Assembly (NCBI GenBank): GCA_965208745.1
Contig: CBDBPN010000004.1
Span: 3,534,001-3,598,000, forward strand
Direction of reading: 5' to 3'
Length of the DNA: 64,000 nucleotides
Origin: VXNE01 sp965208745
GTDB taxonomy: Bacteria; Pseudomonadota; Gammaproteobacteria; Pseudomonadales; Azotimanducaceae
Shown here: in pieces, positions 51,843 through 61,571 of the stretch
How the letters are laid out: the number at the start of each line of letters is the position of its first letter
Numbering within the stretch: the first letter of the stretch is position 1
The notes under the pieces: generated by a model
Seen by the model: the letters and a program-made list of their open reading frames with translations, nothing else
Told to the model about the DNA's origin: nothing
Databases searched by the model: none
Position numbers and translations under genes: made by a program

Positions 51843-54800
51843 CACCCGACGACACCCGCCTCATCGAGGTCGACTTTCCGCTCGAGCGTGTGTCACTGGA
51901 CTCCGTGCACGAGAAGAACGTCCGGCATGGCCACATATCGACACTACACATCTGGCCAGCGCGGAGGCCACTTGCAGCTTGCCGTGCGGCGCTGATCGCT
52001 ACGCTGTTGCCCGATCCCGGCAACGCGGCCGAGCGCCGGGAAGTCTGGCACCGCCTCGCCGGCGAGGTGGTAGAGACGGTCAAGACAGAGCGGCGTGACG
52101 GGCGAACGGTCGAGAAACGAAGGCGCGAGACGCGGGGCGGGATCCTCCATTGGGGGCGGGAGAGCGGAGGGGACCTCGAGTGGTTCCGCGAGAAGATTGG
52201 CGAGGCGTATGGAGGCCGCGCACCGAGAGTGCTGGATCCCTTCGCCGGTGGGGGCGCCATCCCGCTTGAGGCGATGCGGTTGGGCTGCGAGGCAACCGCA
52301 GTGGACATCAATCCCGTGGCGTGGTTCATCCTGAAGTGCACGCTCGACTATCCGCACCGCCTGGCGGGAAAGACCGTACGTCTGCCGGACTTCGCTCTCG
52401 CCGATCGCGAGTTCATGGAGCCTTTCCTCAAGGCCAAGGGCTTAAAGGGGAAGACGCTCAGAAGCCAACTGGCGGCCCTCGGGTTGGACGACGAGCATGC
52501 GGAGCCTGAGCTTCTCGACAGTGGTTTGCACGACAATGACCTTCTTCGCGCAAACCTCGCCTGGCAGTTGCGGGCCTGGGGCCGTTCAGTGCTGGCGCGC
52601 GTACGCGCCGCCCTGGCGAGCCGCTATCCCACGTATGCGGAGTTTCAACCGCTCGCGACCGACAGTGCGGCGTTCGAGCGAAAACCGCTCGCACTGCTGA
52701 CCCCAGACGACGCGGGTGAGACGGATGTGGGGCCGCTCAACGCCCGGTTCAGTGCGGAGTACCTGAGGGACCCCCGCAACCCACGCTGGGTGACCAAGCC
52801 CACGGTAGCCTATCTCTGGGCGCGCACGGTCCGCTGCAAAGGTTGCCGCGCGACGTTGCCGCTGCTCAAGACGCGCTGGCTGGCGAAGACGAACCGCAAG
52901 CGTGTGCTGCTCACCCTGACGCCGAAGGAGGACGGGACGGGCGTTGACTTCGGCATTGAGGTCGACGTCCCAGGTGCCGGTGGCAACGCAGCGCAGCGGC
53001 GCGAGCACGACAAACGGCTGGGCGTCGGGACCATGAGCCGCAGTGGAGCGCGCTGCCCCTGCTGTCCGACGATTATGGGCCTAGAGGACATACAGGTCGA
53101 AGGCCGGGCCGGGCGGATGGACGCCACCATGATTGTGGTGGTAGTGAACGGGCTGCGTGGGAAAGAGTACCGCCCGGCACAAGCCGAGGAACTCGTCGCC
53201 GCTTGCGTTTCGGAAGAGGACCTGGATGCGCTGTACAGCGGGATTCCGTTCGGCATGCCCAACGAGGCGATCTGTGCTGAACGACCCTCGCCTAACTCGC
53301 GGGGAGCATCTGGTCTCCCACGGTACGGCATCCTTAGCTGGAAGGAGACGTTTGCGGATCGGCAGCTTCTGGCCTTGGGCACCTTCATTCGCCAGATGCG
53401 CGGGCTCCCCGAACGGATGGTTGCCTTTCCTGACGACTGGCGCGACGCAATCGTTGCATGTTTGGCGCTCACGATCAGTCGCTTGGCAGATCGTGGTAGC
53501 GCACTTGCGACATGGACCAATGACCCGGAGCAAATCCGCGGTACGTTTGCCCGTTTCGCCCTTCCTATCGCTTGGGACTTCTCCGAGTCTTGTCCGTTGG
53601 TCGATACGACCAGCGGGTTTGTTCAGGCAGTCGAGTGGATCGCCCGAGTTGTCGAGCATCTGGGGGAAGCTGTGATGCGGTCGCCTCCGGCAGCGACTCT
53701 CCAGCAGTCCGCAACGGATCCTGTCGCCGACGGCTTCGACCTAATCTGCACCGATCCTCCCTACTACGACGCTATCCCGTATTCGGATCTGATGGATTTC
53801 TTCCACGTCTGGCTACGCCGCACATTGCGGAATGTGGTGGGAGACGCGGATTCAGTCTTCGTTAATCCGCTCGGGCCAAAGTGGGATCGCCACGCGAATC
53901 ATGGGGAACTAGTCGATCAGCCAAATCGCTTCGCGGGCGACAAGGCCGCATCGAAACAAAGCTACGAAGATGGTATGGCGCGCGCCTTTCGGGCATGCCA
54001 TAACGCGCTGAACGAGGACGGTCGGCTGGTAGTGGTGTTCGCCAACAAGTCCCCCGATGCTTGGGAAACCCTCGCCGGAGCCTTGATCCGGGCTGGTTTT
54101 GTCGTTGGTGGCTCGTGGCCGATCCAGACCGAGAGGGTAAACAAGCTCGCGGGTGGGGCAAGGCTCGCATCCTCCGTTTGGCTGGTTTGCCGCAAGCGTC
54201 CGCCGGGTCGTCCGGGTTGGGAGTCGGCAGTACTCGCCGACATGCGCGAGAACATCACCCGCCGGCTCCGCGACTTCTGGGACGCAGGCATTCGGGGCCC
54301 GGACTTCGTGTGGTCAGCGACCGGACCGGCCCTTGAGGCGTTCTCCCGCCATCCCTCCGTGAAGAAAGCCGACGAACCGGGGGCGGTGATGACAGTCTCC
54401 GACTTTCTGCGCGAAGTCCGCAGGATGGTCGTTGACTTCGTCGTTGGCCGTGTTCTGACCGTAGAGGGTGACGCGGAGGCGACGAACGGGTTGGACGACG
54501 TGACGACGTACTACCTGCTGCACCGCGGCGACTTCGGCTTGGGCGAGGCGCCTGCAGGTGCCTGCATCCTCTACGCACTGTCCTGCAATCTCTCGGACCG
54601 CGCGCTCTCGGACCGTTTCGAAATCCTCTCGCGTCCCAACCGCACGCTGTTCGATGATCTGGACGGGGAGGAAACCGCAGGCGACGAAGACGCCGAAGCG
54701 GGTGCGAGCGGGGGAGGTGGCAAGGTCAAGCTGCTGCCGTGGAACCGGCGCAAGGCCAAGTGGCTCGGATACGAGGGTTCCGGCGGGCACCCAGTCCCGC

Positions 54801-55051
54801 TCATCGACCGGGCGCACCGGCTCATGCACCTGTGGCGGGCAGGCGATGAAGCCAAGGTAAACGGCTACCTAGACGACCATGGCCTTGGGCGCCACGCGCT
54901 CTTCGCCCGCGTGCTGCAAGCCCTGATCGAACTGTCGGCCGCAGGATCCGACGAACGTGCGATCCTCGAGTCCCTGTCCAACCACATCGCCGCCCGCGCT
55001 GGCCTGGGACGGCCGCCCCAACGTGCCTTGGGGCTGGAGACGCCGCCATGA
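51839..55051 (+). CDS. DUF1156 zinc-ribbon DNA adenine-type methyltransferase
   Basis: The 1,070-residue protein starts with the DUF1156 pattern (RLIEVDFPLERVSLDSVHEK ... SALHIWPARRPLA-like) and belongs to the COG1743-type methylases. SAM motif I is DPFAGGGAIPLEAMRLG (about residues 133-149) and the catalytic DPPYYDAIPYSDL lies at about 639-651. Between them are zinc-ribbon cysteines (CKGC near 331 and CPCC near 404). It could mark host DNA so that the other components spare it; the modified base and site are not visible. Overlaps of 4 bp on both sides couple it to its neighbours. An insertion-like region follows residue 980. Confidence 0.9.
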   Translation: MTPDDTRLIEVDFPLERVSLDSVHEKNVRHGHISTLHIWPARRPLAACRAALIATLLPDPGNAAERREVWHRLAGEVVETVKTERRDGRTVEKRRRETRGGILHWGRESGGDLEWFREKIGEAYGGRAPRVLDPFAGGGAIPLEAMRLGCEATAVDINPVAWFILKCTLDYPHRLAGKTVRLPDFALADREFMEPFLKAKGLKGKTLRSQLAALGLDDEHAEPELLDSGLHDNDLLRANLAWQLRAWGRSVLARVRAALASRYPTYAEFQPLATDSAAFERKPLALLTPDDAGETDVGPLNARFSAEYLRDPRNPRWVTKPTVAYLWARTVRCKGCRATLPLLKTRWLAKTNRKRVLLTLTPKEDGTGVDFGIEVDVPGAGGNAAQRREHDKRLGVGTMSRSGARCPCCPTIMGLEDIQVEGRAGRMDATMIVVVVNGLRGKEYRPAQAEELVAACVSEEDLDALYSGIPFGMPNEAICAERPSPNSRGASGLPRYGILSWKETFADRQLLALGTFIRQMRGLPERMVAFPDDWRDAIVACLALTISRLADRGSALATWTNDPEQIRGTFARFALPIAWDFSESCPLVDTTSGFVQAVEWIARVVEHLGEAVMRSPPAATLQQSATDPVADGFDLICTDPPYYDAIPYSDLMDFFHVWLRRTLRNVVGDADSVFVNPLGPKWDRHANHGELVDQPNRFAGDKAASKQSYEDGMARAFRACHNALNEDGRLVVVFANKSPDAWETLAGALIRAGFVVGGSWPIQTERVNKLAGGARLASSVWLVCRKRPPGRPGWESAVLADMRENITRRLRDFWDAGIRGPDFVWSATGPALEAFSRHPSVKKADEPGAVMTVSDFLREVRRMVVDFVVGRVLTVEGDAEATNGLDDVTTYYLLHRGDFGLGEAPAGACILYALSCNLSDRALSDRFEILSRPNRTLFDDLDGEETAGDEDAEAGASGGGGKVKLLPWNRRKAKWLGYEGSGGHPVPLIDRAHRLMHLWRAGDEAKVNGYLDDHGLGRHALFARVLQALIELSAAGSDERAILESLSNHIAARAGLGRPPQRALGLETPP

Positions 55052-56271
55052 TTACGTCGCTCCGGCTTGTCGACTTCAAGAGTTTCGTCGACGAAACGTT
55101 GCACCTGGGCCCCTTCACACTCATCGTCGGCGCCAACGCCAGCGGCAAGAGCAACCTCCGAGATGCCTTCCGCTTCCTGCATGGCATCGGCCGCGGCTAC
55201 ACGCTCGCGGAGATCGTTGGAGGAAAATACGGAACGGACTGGAAGCCCATCCGTGGAACGGCGGGCGGGATCGCACGCATGGGCGCCGCCAAACCGTGGG
55301 AGGATCTGGCGTCGTTCACCATTGAAGTTGACATGCGCCTGGATCTGGAGTTCGCCCACGACCCGCCTTTACGGCCCGCGACGTACCGGATCGAGGCACG
55401 TCCCGAGGTTTTGGGCGGCGGCAAACTGTCCGTGATGGCGGAGAGCCTGTGGATCGACTCCGAGGAGATTTACTCGGAGAGTGTTTTCGAGGACGCCGAA
55501 AAGCAGCTTGATCGCAGTCAACCGGCGTTACAACAACTGCTGCACTGGCAGTTCGACTTCCCGACGTTCGCGAAGACCAGAACCGTGACGGAGCAGTTCT
55601 ATCGCACGCGTTTTTTCGACTTCCTGCCGGAGCAGCTGCGGGCGGCTGGTCTGCCAGGACAGACGGCGTTGGGGGACTCGGGCGAGAACCTCCCAACGGT
55701 CCTGCAGAAGATCTGCGAAGACTCGCGCCGCAAAGCGCTGCTGATCGACTGGGTCCGCGAGCTCACGCCCATGGACGTAAGCGACATCGCTCTCCGCCCT
55801 GACTTGTCGGGTAAGACCCACTTGTTCATCTGCGAGGGCAAGCGCAGGGAGGTATCCGCAGAGAGCGCATCGGAAGGAACCTTGCGCTTTCTGGCTATGC
55901 TGGCTGCATTGCTCTCTGAGGAGGCGGGGGGGCTCTACTTCTTCGAGGAAATAGAGAACGGTCTGCATCCCTCGCGATTGCATCTGCTGTTGGAGTTGAT
56001 CGAGCGGCAGGCCGCCAAGGGCCGCGCGCAGGTGGTCGCCACCACACATTCGCCCGAACTGCTCTCGATGGTCAGCGACGAGACCTTCGAAAACGTCGCC
56101 ATCACCTGCCGATTGGAGGACACGAATGACGCGATCATCCGCCGCGTCGCCGACCTGCCCAACGTGAAGAAGCTGAGGCGTTCCCAGGGGCTGGGCAGGC
56201 TTCTAGCCGAAGGGTGGGTGGAACGCGCTCTTGAGTTCACGGCAGGTACCGGAGGGGACTATCGGGGATGA
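55048..56271 (+). CDS. AAA-family ATPase (OLD/RecF-like)
   Basis: The 407-residue ATPase starts ITSLRLVDFKSFVDETLHLG with Walker A GANASGKSN at residues 28-36. Signature and Walker B (LYFFEEIENGLHP, about residues 297-309) and a THSPELLSMV sensor follow. This is the architecture of the ATPase half of OLD-family proteins. The gene after it encodes a protein with TOPRIM-like acidic motifs, so the two may form a split OLD nuclease. It overlaps the methyltransferase stop by 4 bp (ATGA) and the TOPRIM-like gene by 4 bp. Confidence 0.88.
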   Translation: MITSLRLVDFKSFVDETLHLGPFTLIVGANASGKSNLRDAFRFLHGIGRGYTLAEIVGGKYGTDWKPIRGTAGGIARMGAAKPWEDLASFTIEVDMRLDLEFAHDPPLRPATYRIEARPEVLGGGKLSVMAESLWIDSEEIYSESVFEDAEKQLDRSQPALQQLLHWQFDFPTFAKTRTVTEQFYRTRFFDFLPEQLRAAGLPGQTALGDSGENLPTVLQKICEDSRRKALLIDWVRELTPMDVSDIALRPDLSGKTHLFICEGKRREVSAESASEGTLRFLAMLAALLSEEAGGLYFFEEIENGLHPSRLHLLLELIERQAAKGRAQVVATTHSPELLSMVSDETFENVAITCRLEDTNDAIIRRVADLPNVKKLRRSQGLGRLLAEGWVERALEFTAGTGGDYRG

Positions 56272-56828
56272 ACGTGCTCGTGATTCCCGAAGACTTCCGC
56301 AGGGATCAGTACATCCTGAAGCCTCTGATCAAGCGGCTCTTCAGAGCGACGAGGTCTCGCGCCAAGGTGGACGTTTGCCCGGGGCCGCTGCTCGGAGGCG
56401 TGGGCGAGGCCCTCAAGTCAGAACGCATCCGGGAAGTGGTCGAGCAGCACGATGGAATGACGGACATCTTCATCCTCTGCGTGGACCGGGACGGCGATGT
56501 GGGCCGCAGACAGAGGCTCGACCAGTTGGAAGCTGAGTTCGGCAACGGCCGCACCTTCCTCGCGGCCGATGCATGGGAGGAGATCGAGACTTGGGTACTC
56601 GCCGGGCTGACCCTGCCGAAGGAGTGGCGTTGGCAGGACGTGCGGGAGGAAGTGCACGTCAAGGAGCGTTACTTCGACAAGCTGGCCGTTGAGCGTGGGG
56701 TCGCCGACGGCGCCGGAGGCGGACGCAAAGCGCTTGGCGAGGAAGCCGCCCGCAACGTCACCGCCATCCGCCGCAAGTGCCCCGAGGACTTCGACGCCCT
56801 GGCGGGGCGGATCGAGGCCCTCCCCTGA
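56268..56828 (+). CDS. TOPRIM-like (DUF4276-like) putative nuclease subunit
   Basis: The 186-residue protein has the order of acidic residues expected of a TOPRIM fold: a glutamate in VIPED (E8), DRDGD at residues 73-77, and AWEEIETWVLAG with E104-E105. In OLD-family systems this domain cuts DNA under control of the ATPase. No similarity outside the acidic motifs is claimed. It overlaps the ATPase by 4 bp, strong evidence of a stoichiometric partner. The DUF499 gene follows 21 bp downstream. Confidence 0.65.
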   Translation: MNVLVIPEDFRRDQYILKPLIKRLFRATRSRAKVDVCPGPLLGGVGEALKSERIREVVEQHDGMTDIFILCVDRDGDVGRRQRLDQLEAEFGNGRTFLAADAWEEIETWVLAGLTLPKEWRWQDVREEVHVKERYFDKLAVERGVADGAGGGRKALGEEAARNVTAIRRKCPEDFDALAGRIEALP

Positions 56829-56849
56829 AACCCGTCAAGCGAGACTGAC

Positions 56850-59800
56850 ATGGCGCGAGACTTTCCCTGGACCCCTTGGCACAAGGTCGTGCAACTCCGC
56901 GAAGACGTGCGGACGGGCGAACTCTCGCTGGCCGACTTCGCGGCGGACCTTCACGACGTGGCCATGCAGAAGGGCACGCGTCCGGTCTACGAGGATCCGG
57001 CCCGTTTTTTCGCCCTGACCTATCCAACCTTGCCGCTACGGGATCTCGTCCGCGACGTGGCGCTACGCCTCGCCGGAAAGAACACCAAGGCCATCCGCCA
57101 GCTCGAGCTCACGTACGGTGGAGGCAAAACCCATACGCTGGTGACGCTCCACCACCTCGCCTGCGACCCGGAGTCGCTGCCGCCACTACCGGCCGTCCAG
57201 CAGTTCCGCGCCCACGTTCAGGCGTCGCTGCCCGCCGCGCGCGTCGTGGCCCTCTGCTTCGACAAGCTGGATGTGGAGAAGGGCATGGAGGTTCGCGGCC
57301 CAGCGGGCGAACTGCGCTGGCTCCAGCATCCGTGGAGCGTCCTGGCATTCCAGATCGCGGGCGAGGCAGGCTTGCGCGCACTGCATTCCGATGGCGCCAA
57401 CTCGGAACGAGAGACGCCGCCGGCGGAGCCGTTGCTGGCGGACCTGCTCGCCCGGCCTCAGACGGAGGGGTTGGCCACCCTCGTGCTGATCGACGAAGTG
57501 TTGATGTACGCCCGCGAGAAGGCGGCTATGGACGCAAGTTGGCGCACGCGACTGCTCGACTTCTTCCAGTACTTATGTCAAGCGACCGCCCGCGTGGACC
57601 GTTGCGCATTGGTTGCTTCGTTGCTGGCCTCCGACCCGGCGAAGAGTGATGACCTCGGCAAGAATCTGACGCAACAGATCTTTGACATCTTCAATCGGCA
57701 GCGGGAAGAGGGGATCCAGCCCGTCCAGAAGCAGGATGTGGCCGAGGTGCTCCGACGGCGCTTTTTCGAGACCGGATCGATCTCCGACCCCGACGCCTTC
57801 CGGGCGCACGTCACCGCCGCGGTGGCCAACATCGCCGCCCTCGAGGAGGGCGTGCGCAAGGATCGCACGAAGGCGGAGCAACGCTTCCTCGAAGGCTACC
57901 CGTTCCATCCCGACTTGACGGACATCTTCTACACGAAGTGGACGCAACTGGACGGTTTCCAACGCACCCGCGGGATCCTGCGGACCTTCGCCATCGCACT
58001 GCGTGACGCGGAACGGTGGGACACGGCGGCGCTGGTGGGTCCAGGTGTGTTTCTGCCCGCACCGGGAGAGACCACTCTCGCGGAGGCCGCGCGCGAACTC
58101 ACCGGTACGGCCACCCGAGAAGTGACCGAGGGCGGCGGCAACGAGTGGCATGCCGTGCTTGAGGGTGAACTCGCGAAGGCGCGGTCCCTGCAGGAGGAGC
58201 AATCCGCCCTGAGACACCGCGAACTAGAACAGGCCGTCTGTGCAACCTTCCTGAGTTCGCAACCCATCGGACAGAAGGCGCATACGCCGGATCTGATGGC
58301 GCTGGTTGGTTCGACAGGGCCCGACCGCATCGAACTCGGGAAGGGCCTGCGGCGTTGGACCGAAGTCTCGTGGTTCCTCGACGAGGCAGAGTTCGCCGGT
58401 GTGTCGGCGGATGGCGGCGGGCCGACGGAGTTACCCAAGGCATGGCGGCTCGGCAACCGGCCGAATCTCAAGCAGATGCACCACGACGCGTGCGCGAACA
58501 GGGTCTCAGCCGAACTTGTTGAGCAGGCGTTGCTGGCAGAGGTGCGCCGGACGAAGAGCCTTACTCAGGGCGCCGCCGCAGCGGGCGCTCGTGTCCACAT
58601 GCTGCCGGAACGGCCGCGCGACGTCGAGGACGACGGCGAGTTCCACTTCGGCATCCTCGGGCCCGTGGCCGTTTCCGAGTCGGGCAAGCCGAGCGCGATG
58701 GCTCGGCGGTGTATTGACGAAACCACCGGGTCGGATCGTCCGCGCATCCGCCGCAACGCCGTCGTGCTCGTAGCGCCCTCGCGCGACGGCTTGGCCGCCG
58801 CCGGCGCCAGGGTGCGCGAGTACCTCGGGTGGGAGGAGGTGCGCAGTCAGCTACAAGACCAGACCCAGGACGCGGTACGCGAGGGCATGCTTTCCGCGGC
58901 CCTGGAGCAGGCGCGCAGACGAATCCCGGACGCCATACGGCAGGCGTGGTCGATCGTCATCTCGGTGAACGAGCGCAACGACATCCACGCATTCAAGGCA
59001 ACCGTGGGCAGCGAACCGCTGTTCGCGACGGTCAAGGCGGACCGGCGGGCCCGGATTCAGGAGACCGCGGTCAGCGCTGAAGCGATGCTGCCCGGCGGCC
59101 CCTACGATCTCTGGCGCGCTGACGAGTCTTCGCGCCGCGTGAAAGACCTGGCGGGCGCGTTCGCGGAGAACCCGAAGCTACCGAAAATGCTCCGCCGGAA
59201 AGAGATCTTGGACACCATCGATCAGGGTGTCCGCGACGGCGTGTTTGTTGCATCGCTCGCCAGACCCGACCGGTCCGTCAGGACGTGGTGGCGGGCCTCG
59301 CTTGACGAATCGAGTCGCTCGGAACCGGCCCTGGAACTGTTTCTGGCCGAGCGGGCGGCGCTGTCGGAACTCGACCCAAGCGTGCTCGCACCTGACGTGC
59401 TCCCGGAGTTGTGGCGTAGCGAGACGATCAAGGTCGGCGACGCCATCGCCTACTTCGCGGACGGCCGTACGGTGAGCGTGGAACGCGAAGGCTACGAGGA
59501 ACCGATTCCGATACCGACATGCCCGCGCGTGGCCGTAGAGGAGGCCGCCGTCGAGGCAGTGCGTCAGGGCATTCTGTGGTTGGTCAATGGTCCCGCCAGC
59601 TTCCAGGGCGAACCCGTGGCGCCGGGCGTGTTCACGGAAACGGCCGAGTTGCGTGCGCCTATGCAGGTACTGTCGGTGAACCGCCTGACCGATGAGGCGG
59701 TGGCGGACGCATGGCGCGAAGGACAGACGAGTGTCCTTGCCTTGTCGACCGCGCTTGCCGTGCAGGAGGGTGCCCCGCTCCCATGGTCCGTCCTCCGTCG

Positions 59801-60170
59801 GGGGATCGACGACGCGCTCACCGCGCGGTGGCTCGAGCTTGCTCCCGGGAGCGAACCGTGGCCGTGCGAACCCGCTGGAGCGGCTGGCGTGACGCTAACA
59901 TTGCCCGAGCGACCACTGGTGGCCAAGGAGGGTCCGGGCTTTTCCGAGACCGGGCCGGGTACGTACGGGGGTGCCGCAGATCTCGAACCCAACGAGTTGC
60001 AGGATCTGGTGGATGTGCTTCCCGAGGTGATGAAGGCGTCGGCAGGCGCGTCGCTGCGGTTTCACTTGCGGATAACGCTCGGGGACGGCGACCAGGTGGC
60101 TCCGGAGTCTCTCCAGACGCTCAACGAGATTCTGGAAGGGGTTCACGGCGAACTGCGTCTGAGGGAATGA
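56850..60170 (+). CDS. DUF499 AAA+ ATPase (BrxC/PglY-like)
   Basis: The 1,106-residue protein starts with DFPWTPWHKVVQLREDVRTG and has Walker A YGGGKTHT (residues 89-96) and Walker B LVLIDEVLMYAREK (about residues 211-224), the COG1483/DUF499 pattern. ATPases of this group accompany DNA modification enzymes in Pgl/BREX-like and other defence clusters. The middle and C-terminal parts (from about residue 450) have no recognised domain. It is the last gene of the tight operon. No frame damage is evident. Confidence 0.9.
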   Translation: MARDFPWTPWHKVVQLREDVRTGELSLADFAADLHDVAMQKGTRPVYEDPARFFALTYPTLPLRDLVRDVALRLAGKNTKAIRQLELTYGGGKTHTLVTLHHLACDPESLPPLPAVQQFRAHVQASLPAARVVALCFDKLDVEKGMEVRGPAGELRWLQHPWSVLAFQIAGEAGLRALHSDGANSERETPPAEPLLADLLARPQTEGLATLVLIDEVLMYAREKAAMDASWRTRLLDFFQYLCQATARVDRCALVASLLASDPAKSDDLGKNLTQQIFDIFNRQREEGIQPVQKQDVAEVLRRRFFETGSISDPDAFRAHVTAAVANIAALEEGVRKDRTKAEQRFLEGYPFHPDLTDIFYTKWTQLDGFQRTRGILRTFAIALRDAERWDTAALVGPGVFLPAPGETTLAEAARELTGTATREVTEGGGNEWHAVLEGELAKARSLQEEQSALRHRELEQAVCATFLSSQPIGQKAHTPDLMALVGSTGPDRIELGKGLRRWTEVSWFLDEAEFAGVSADGGGPTELPKAWRLGNRPNLKQMHHDACANRVSAELVEQALLAEVRRTKSLTQGAAAAGARVHMLPERPRDVEDDGEFHFGILGPVAVSESGKPSAMARRCIDETTGSDRPRIRRNAVVLVAPSRDGLAAAGARVREYLGWEEVRSQLQDQTQDAVREGMLSAALEQARRRIPDAIRQAWSIVISVNERNDIHAFKATVGSEPLFATVKADRRARIQETAVSAEAMLPGGPYDLWRADESSRRVKDLAGAFAENPKLPKMLRRKEILDTIDQGVRDGVFVASLARPDRSVRTWWRASLDESSRSEPALELFLAERAALSELDPSVLAPDVLPELWRSETIKVGDAIAYFADGRTVSVEREGYEEPIPIPTCPRVAVEEAAVEAVRQGILWLVNGPASFQGEPVAPGVFTETAELRAPMQVLSVNRLTDEAVADAWREGQTSVLALSTALAVQEGAPLPWSVLRRGIDDALTARWLELAPGSEPWPCEPAGAAGVTLTLPERPLVAKEGPGFSETGPGTYGGAADLEPNELQDLVDVLPEVMKASAGASLRFHLRITLGDGDQVAPESLQTLNEILEGVHGELRLRE

Positions 60171-60533
60171 AGCAAGGCTTGCGCCGGGGCTAGTGCGGTA
60201 GCCGCCGCGGGTCGGAGCTAGCGAAACGGAACATCGATCTTGGGGCAGTGAGGAGAACCGACAGAGGAACCTGCGGGTGCTGACCTATAGCTCGTGACGG
60301 CTAACTCGATGATGATGGGCGCTGTTGGATGGCGGACTGTGCTTCGGATAGCACTTAATGTGGGAGTCGGGATCGAGTGAAGACGATCCACACCGCCGCT
60401 CCGGCCGGCGCTCCATCCATCTGGTCGGTGGCGGGAGGCGCCGCCCCGTCGTCGTCTCTGGACGTAGGTGAGGTAGAACCCACACTGACCGGCCCCGCGC
60501 GGCGGCAATCGTGAACCCATTTGCGAGTTGCCC
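60171..60533. other. Gene-free gap between DUF499 and PIN genes
   Basis: No coding frame with protein-like content, RNA gene or strong repeat is visible in these 363 bp. The PIN gene therefore probably has its own promoter here, though no good -35/-10 pair was found. Confidence 0.6.
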
Positions 60534-61571
60534 ATGACCCATACGAAACGAGTGTTCGTGGATGCGAACGTGGTCATCGGCTGGGGCCGCAGGTCCGAGC
60601 CGTTCGGCCCCCTGAAGGAACTGGCCGACGCAGAACTGATCCAGGTGCTGACGACCGACCTGACCGTGGACGAGATAGCGAAGCGGCGAGCCAGCCAAGA
60701 CTACGAGCACGTCAAACTCCTCGCGCAACTTGGCCGAGAACCCGTTCGGCGGCTGGCTCAAGAGCTGCAGCTGCGACTGCCGGAGTTTGATCGTCGCACA
60801 ATCCGCGCAATGCAGGAGGAACTTCTGAAGCGACGGCAGTTCGAGGTCAAGTCAGAGCTTCGCGAGCTGAAGGCTGCTGAGCTACACGTGGACGACATCA
60901 AGCCATCCCAGGTCTTTTCCGCATACGCGAAAGGTACGGGCTTCTTTGAAAGCACAGTGAAGCGTAGGCAGTTCGCAGATGCCTTTGTCTTCGAGCGGCT
61001 TCGAATGGCGGCTGAGGGCGGCGATCCGATTGTCCTCTGGACGCAGGACAAGGACTTTGTCGAGCCCGTCGGACGAGAGCCGTCCATGCGGTCGGTCAAC
61101 TCGATCGAAGCGCTTTACGGTCAGGTCGGTAGGCCGATCAAAACCAGCGTCGTAATCGACGCGTTCTTTACGAGCAACGAGACGCAAGACGTGATCATGG
61201 AAGAAGTGCAGCGGGAGGCAGATGATCGCTGGCTTATGGGGGACGTAGAGGACGCCGAGATCGAGGAGACGACTGTACGGAGCTATGAGTTGACCGAATT
61301 GAGGTGCTTCGAAGTGCCTGGGTCTCTCGGGTGGTCCGTGTCCGCCCGATTGGACGTCGACGCGGAGGTGCGATACACGCACCCCGATTGGGAGACGGCG
61401 ATGTGGGACTCGGAAGACAAGGTGCTGCTACCGTTCCGAGACGTTTCGGGAACATCCAGAGTCGTCTTCGGCGTGGATGTTGCGATGCGTGTGCGCGCCG
61501 ATGATGCCGGAAATCCCATCGGGGTCGAGAACTTCCGGTTCACTACCGACGACATCCTCATCGAGCTGTAG
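60534..61571 (+). CDS. PIN-domain protein (DUF4935-like)
   Basis: The 345-residue protein begins with KRVFVDANVVIGWG, the first aspartate of a PIN ribonuclease domain. Further acidic positions occur in TTDLTVDEIAKRR and near residue 140-180 (FADAFVFERL, VLWTQDKDFVEP). The C-terminal 150 residues form a separate beta-rich domain of unknown role. DUF4935-like proteins occur in defence regions and may be RNA-cutting effectors. The ATG at 60534 is preferred to a TTG at 60528. It is not tightly linked to the operon upstream. Confidence 0.78.
   Translation: MTHTKRVFVDANVVIGWGRRSEPFGPLKELADAELIQVLTTDLTVDEIAKRRASQDYEHVKLLAQLGREPVRRLAQELQLRLPEFDRRTIRAMQEELLKRRQFEVKSELRELKAAELHVDDIKPSQVFSAYAKGTGFFESTVKRRQFADAFVFERLRMAAEGGDPIVLWTQDKDFVEPVGREPSMRSVNSIEALYGQVGRPIKTSVVIDAFFTSNETQDVIMEEVQREADDRWLMGDVEDAEIEETTVRSYELTELRCFEVPGSLGWSVSARLDVDAEVRYTHPDWETAMWDSEDKVLLPFRDVSGTSRVVFGVDVAMRVRADDAGNPIGVENFRFTTDDILIEL

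Noticed and set aside
46934..60170. Assignment of the operon to BREX or DISARM
   Set aside because: No PglZ, BrxA/B or Lon-like protein (BREX) and no DUF1998 protein or PLD nuclease (DISARM) is present; only the DUF499 ATPase and DUF3883 helicase recall parts of them.
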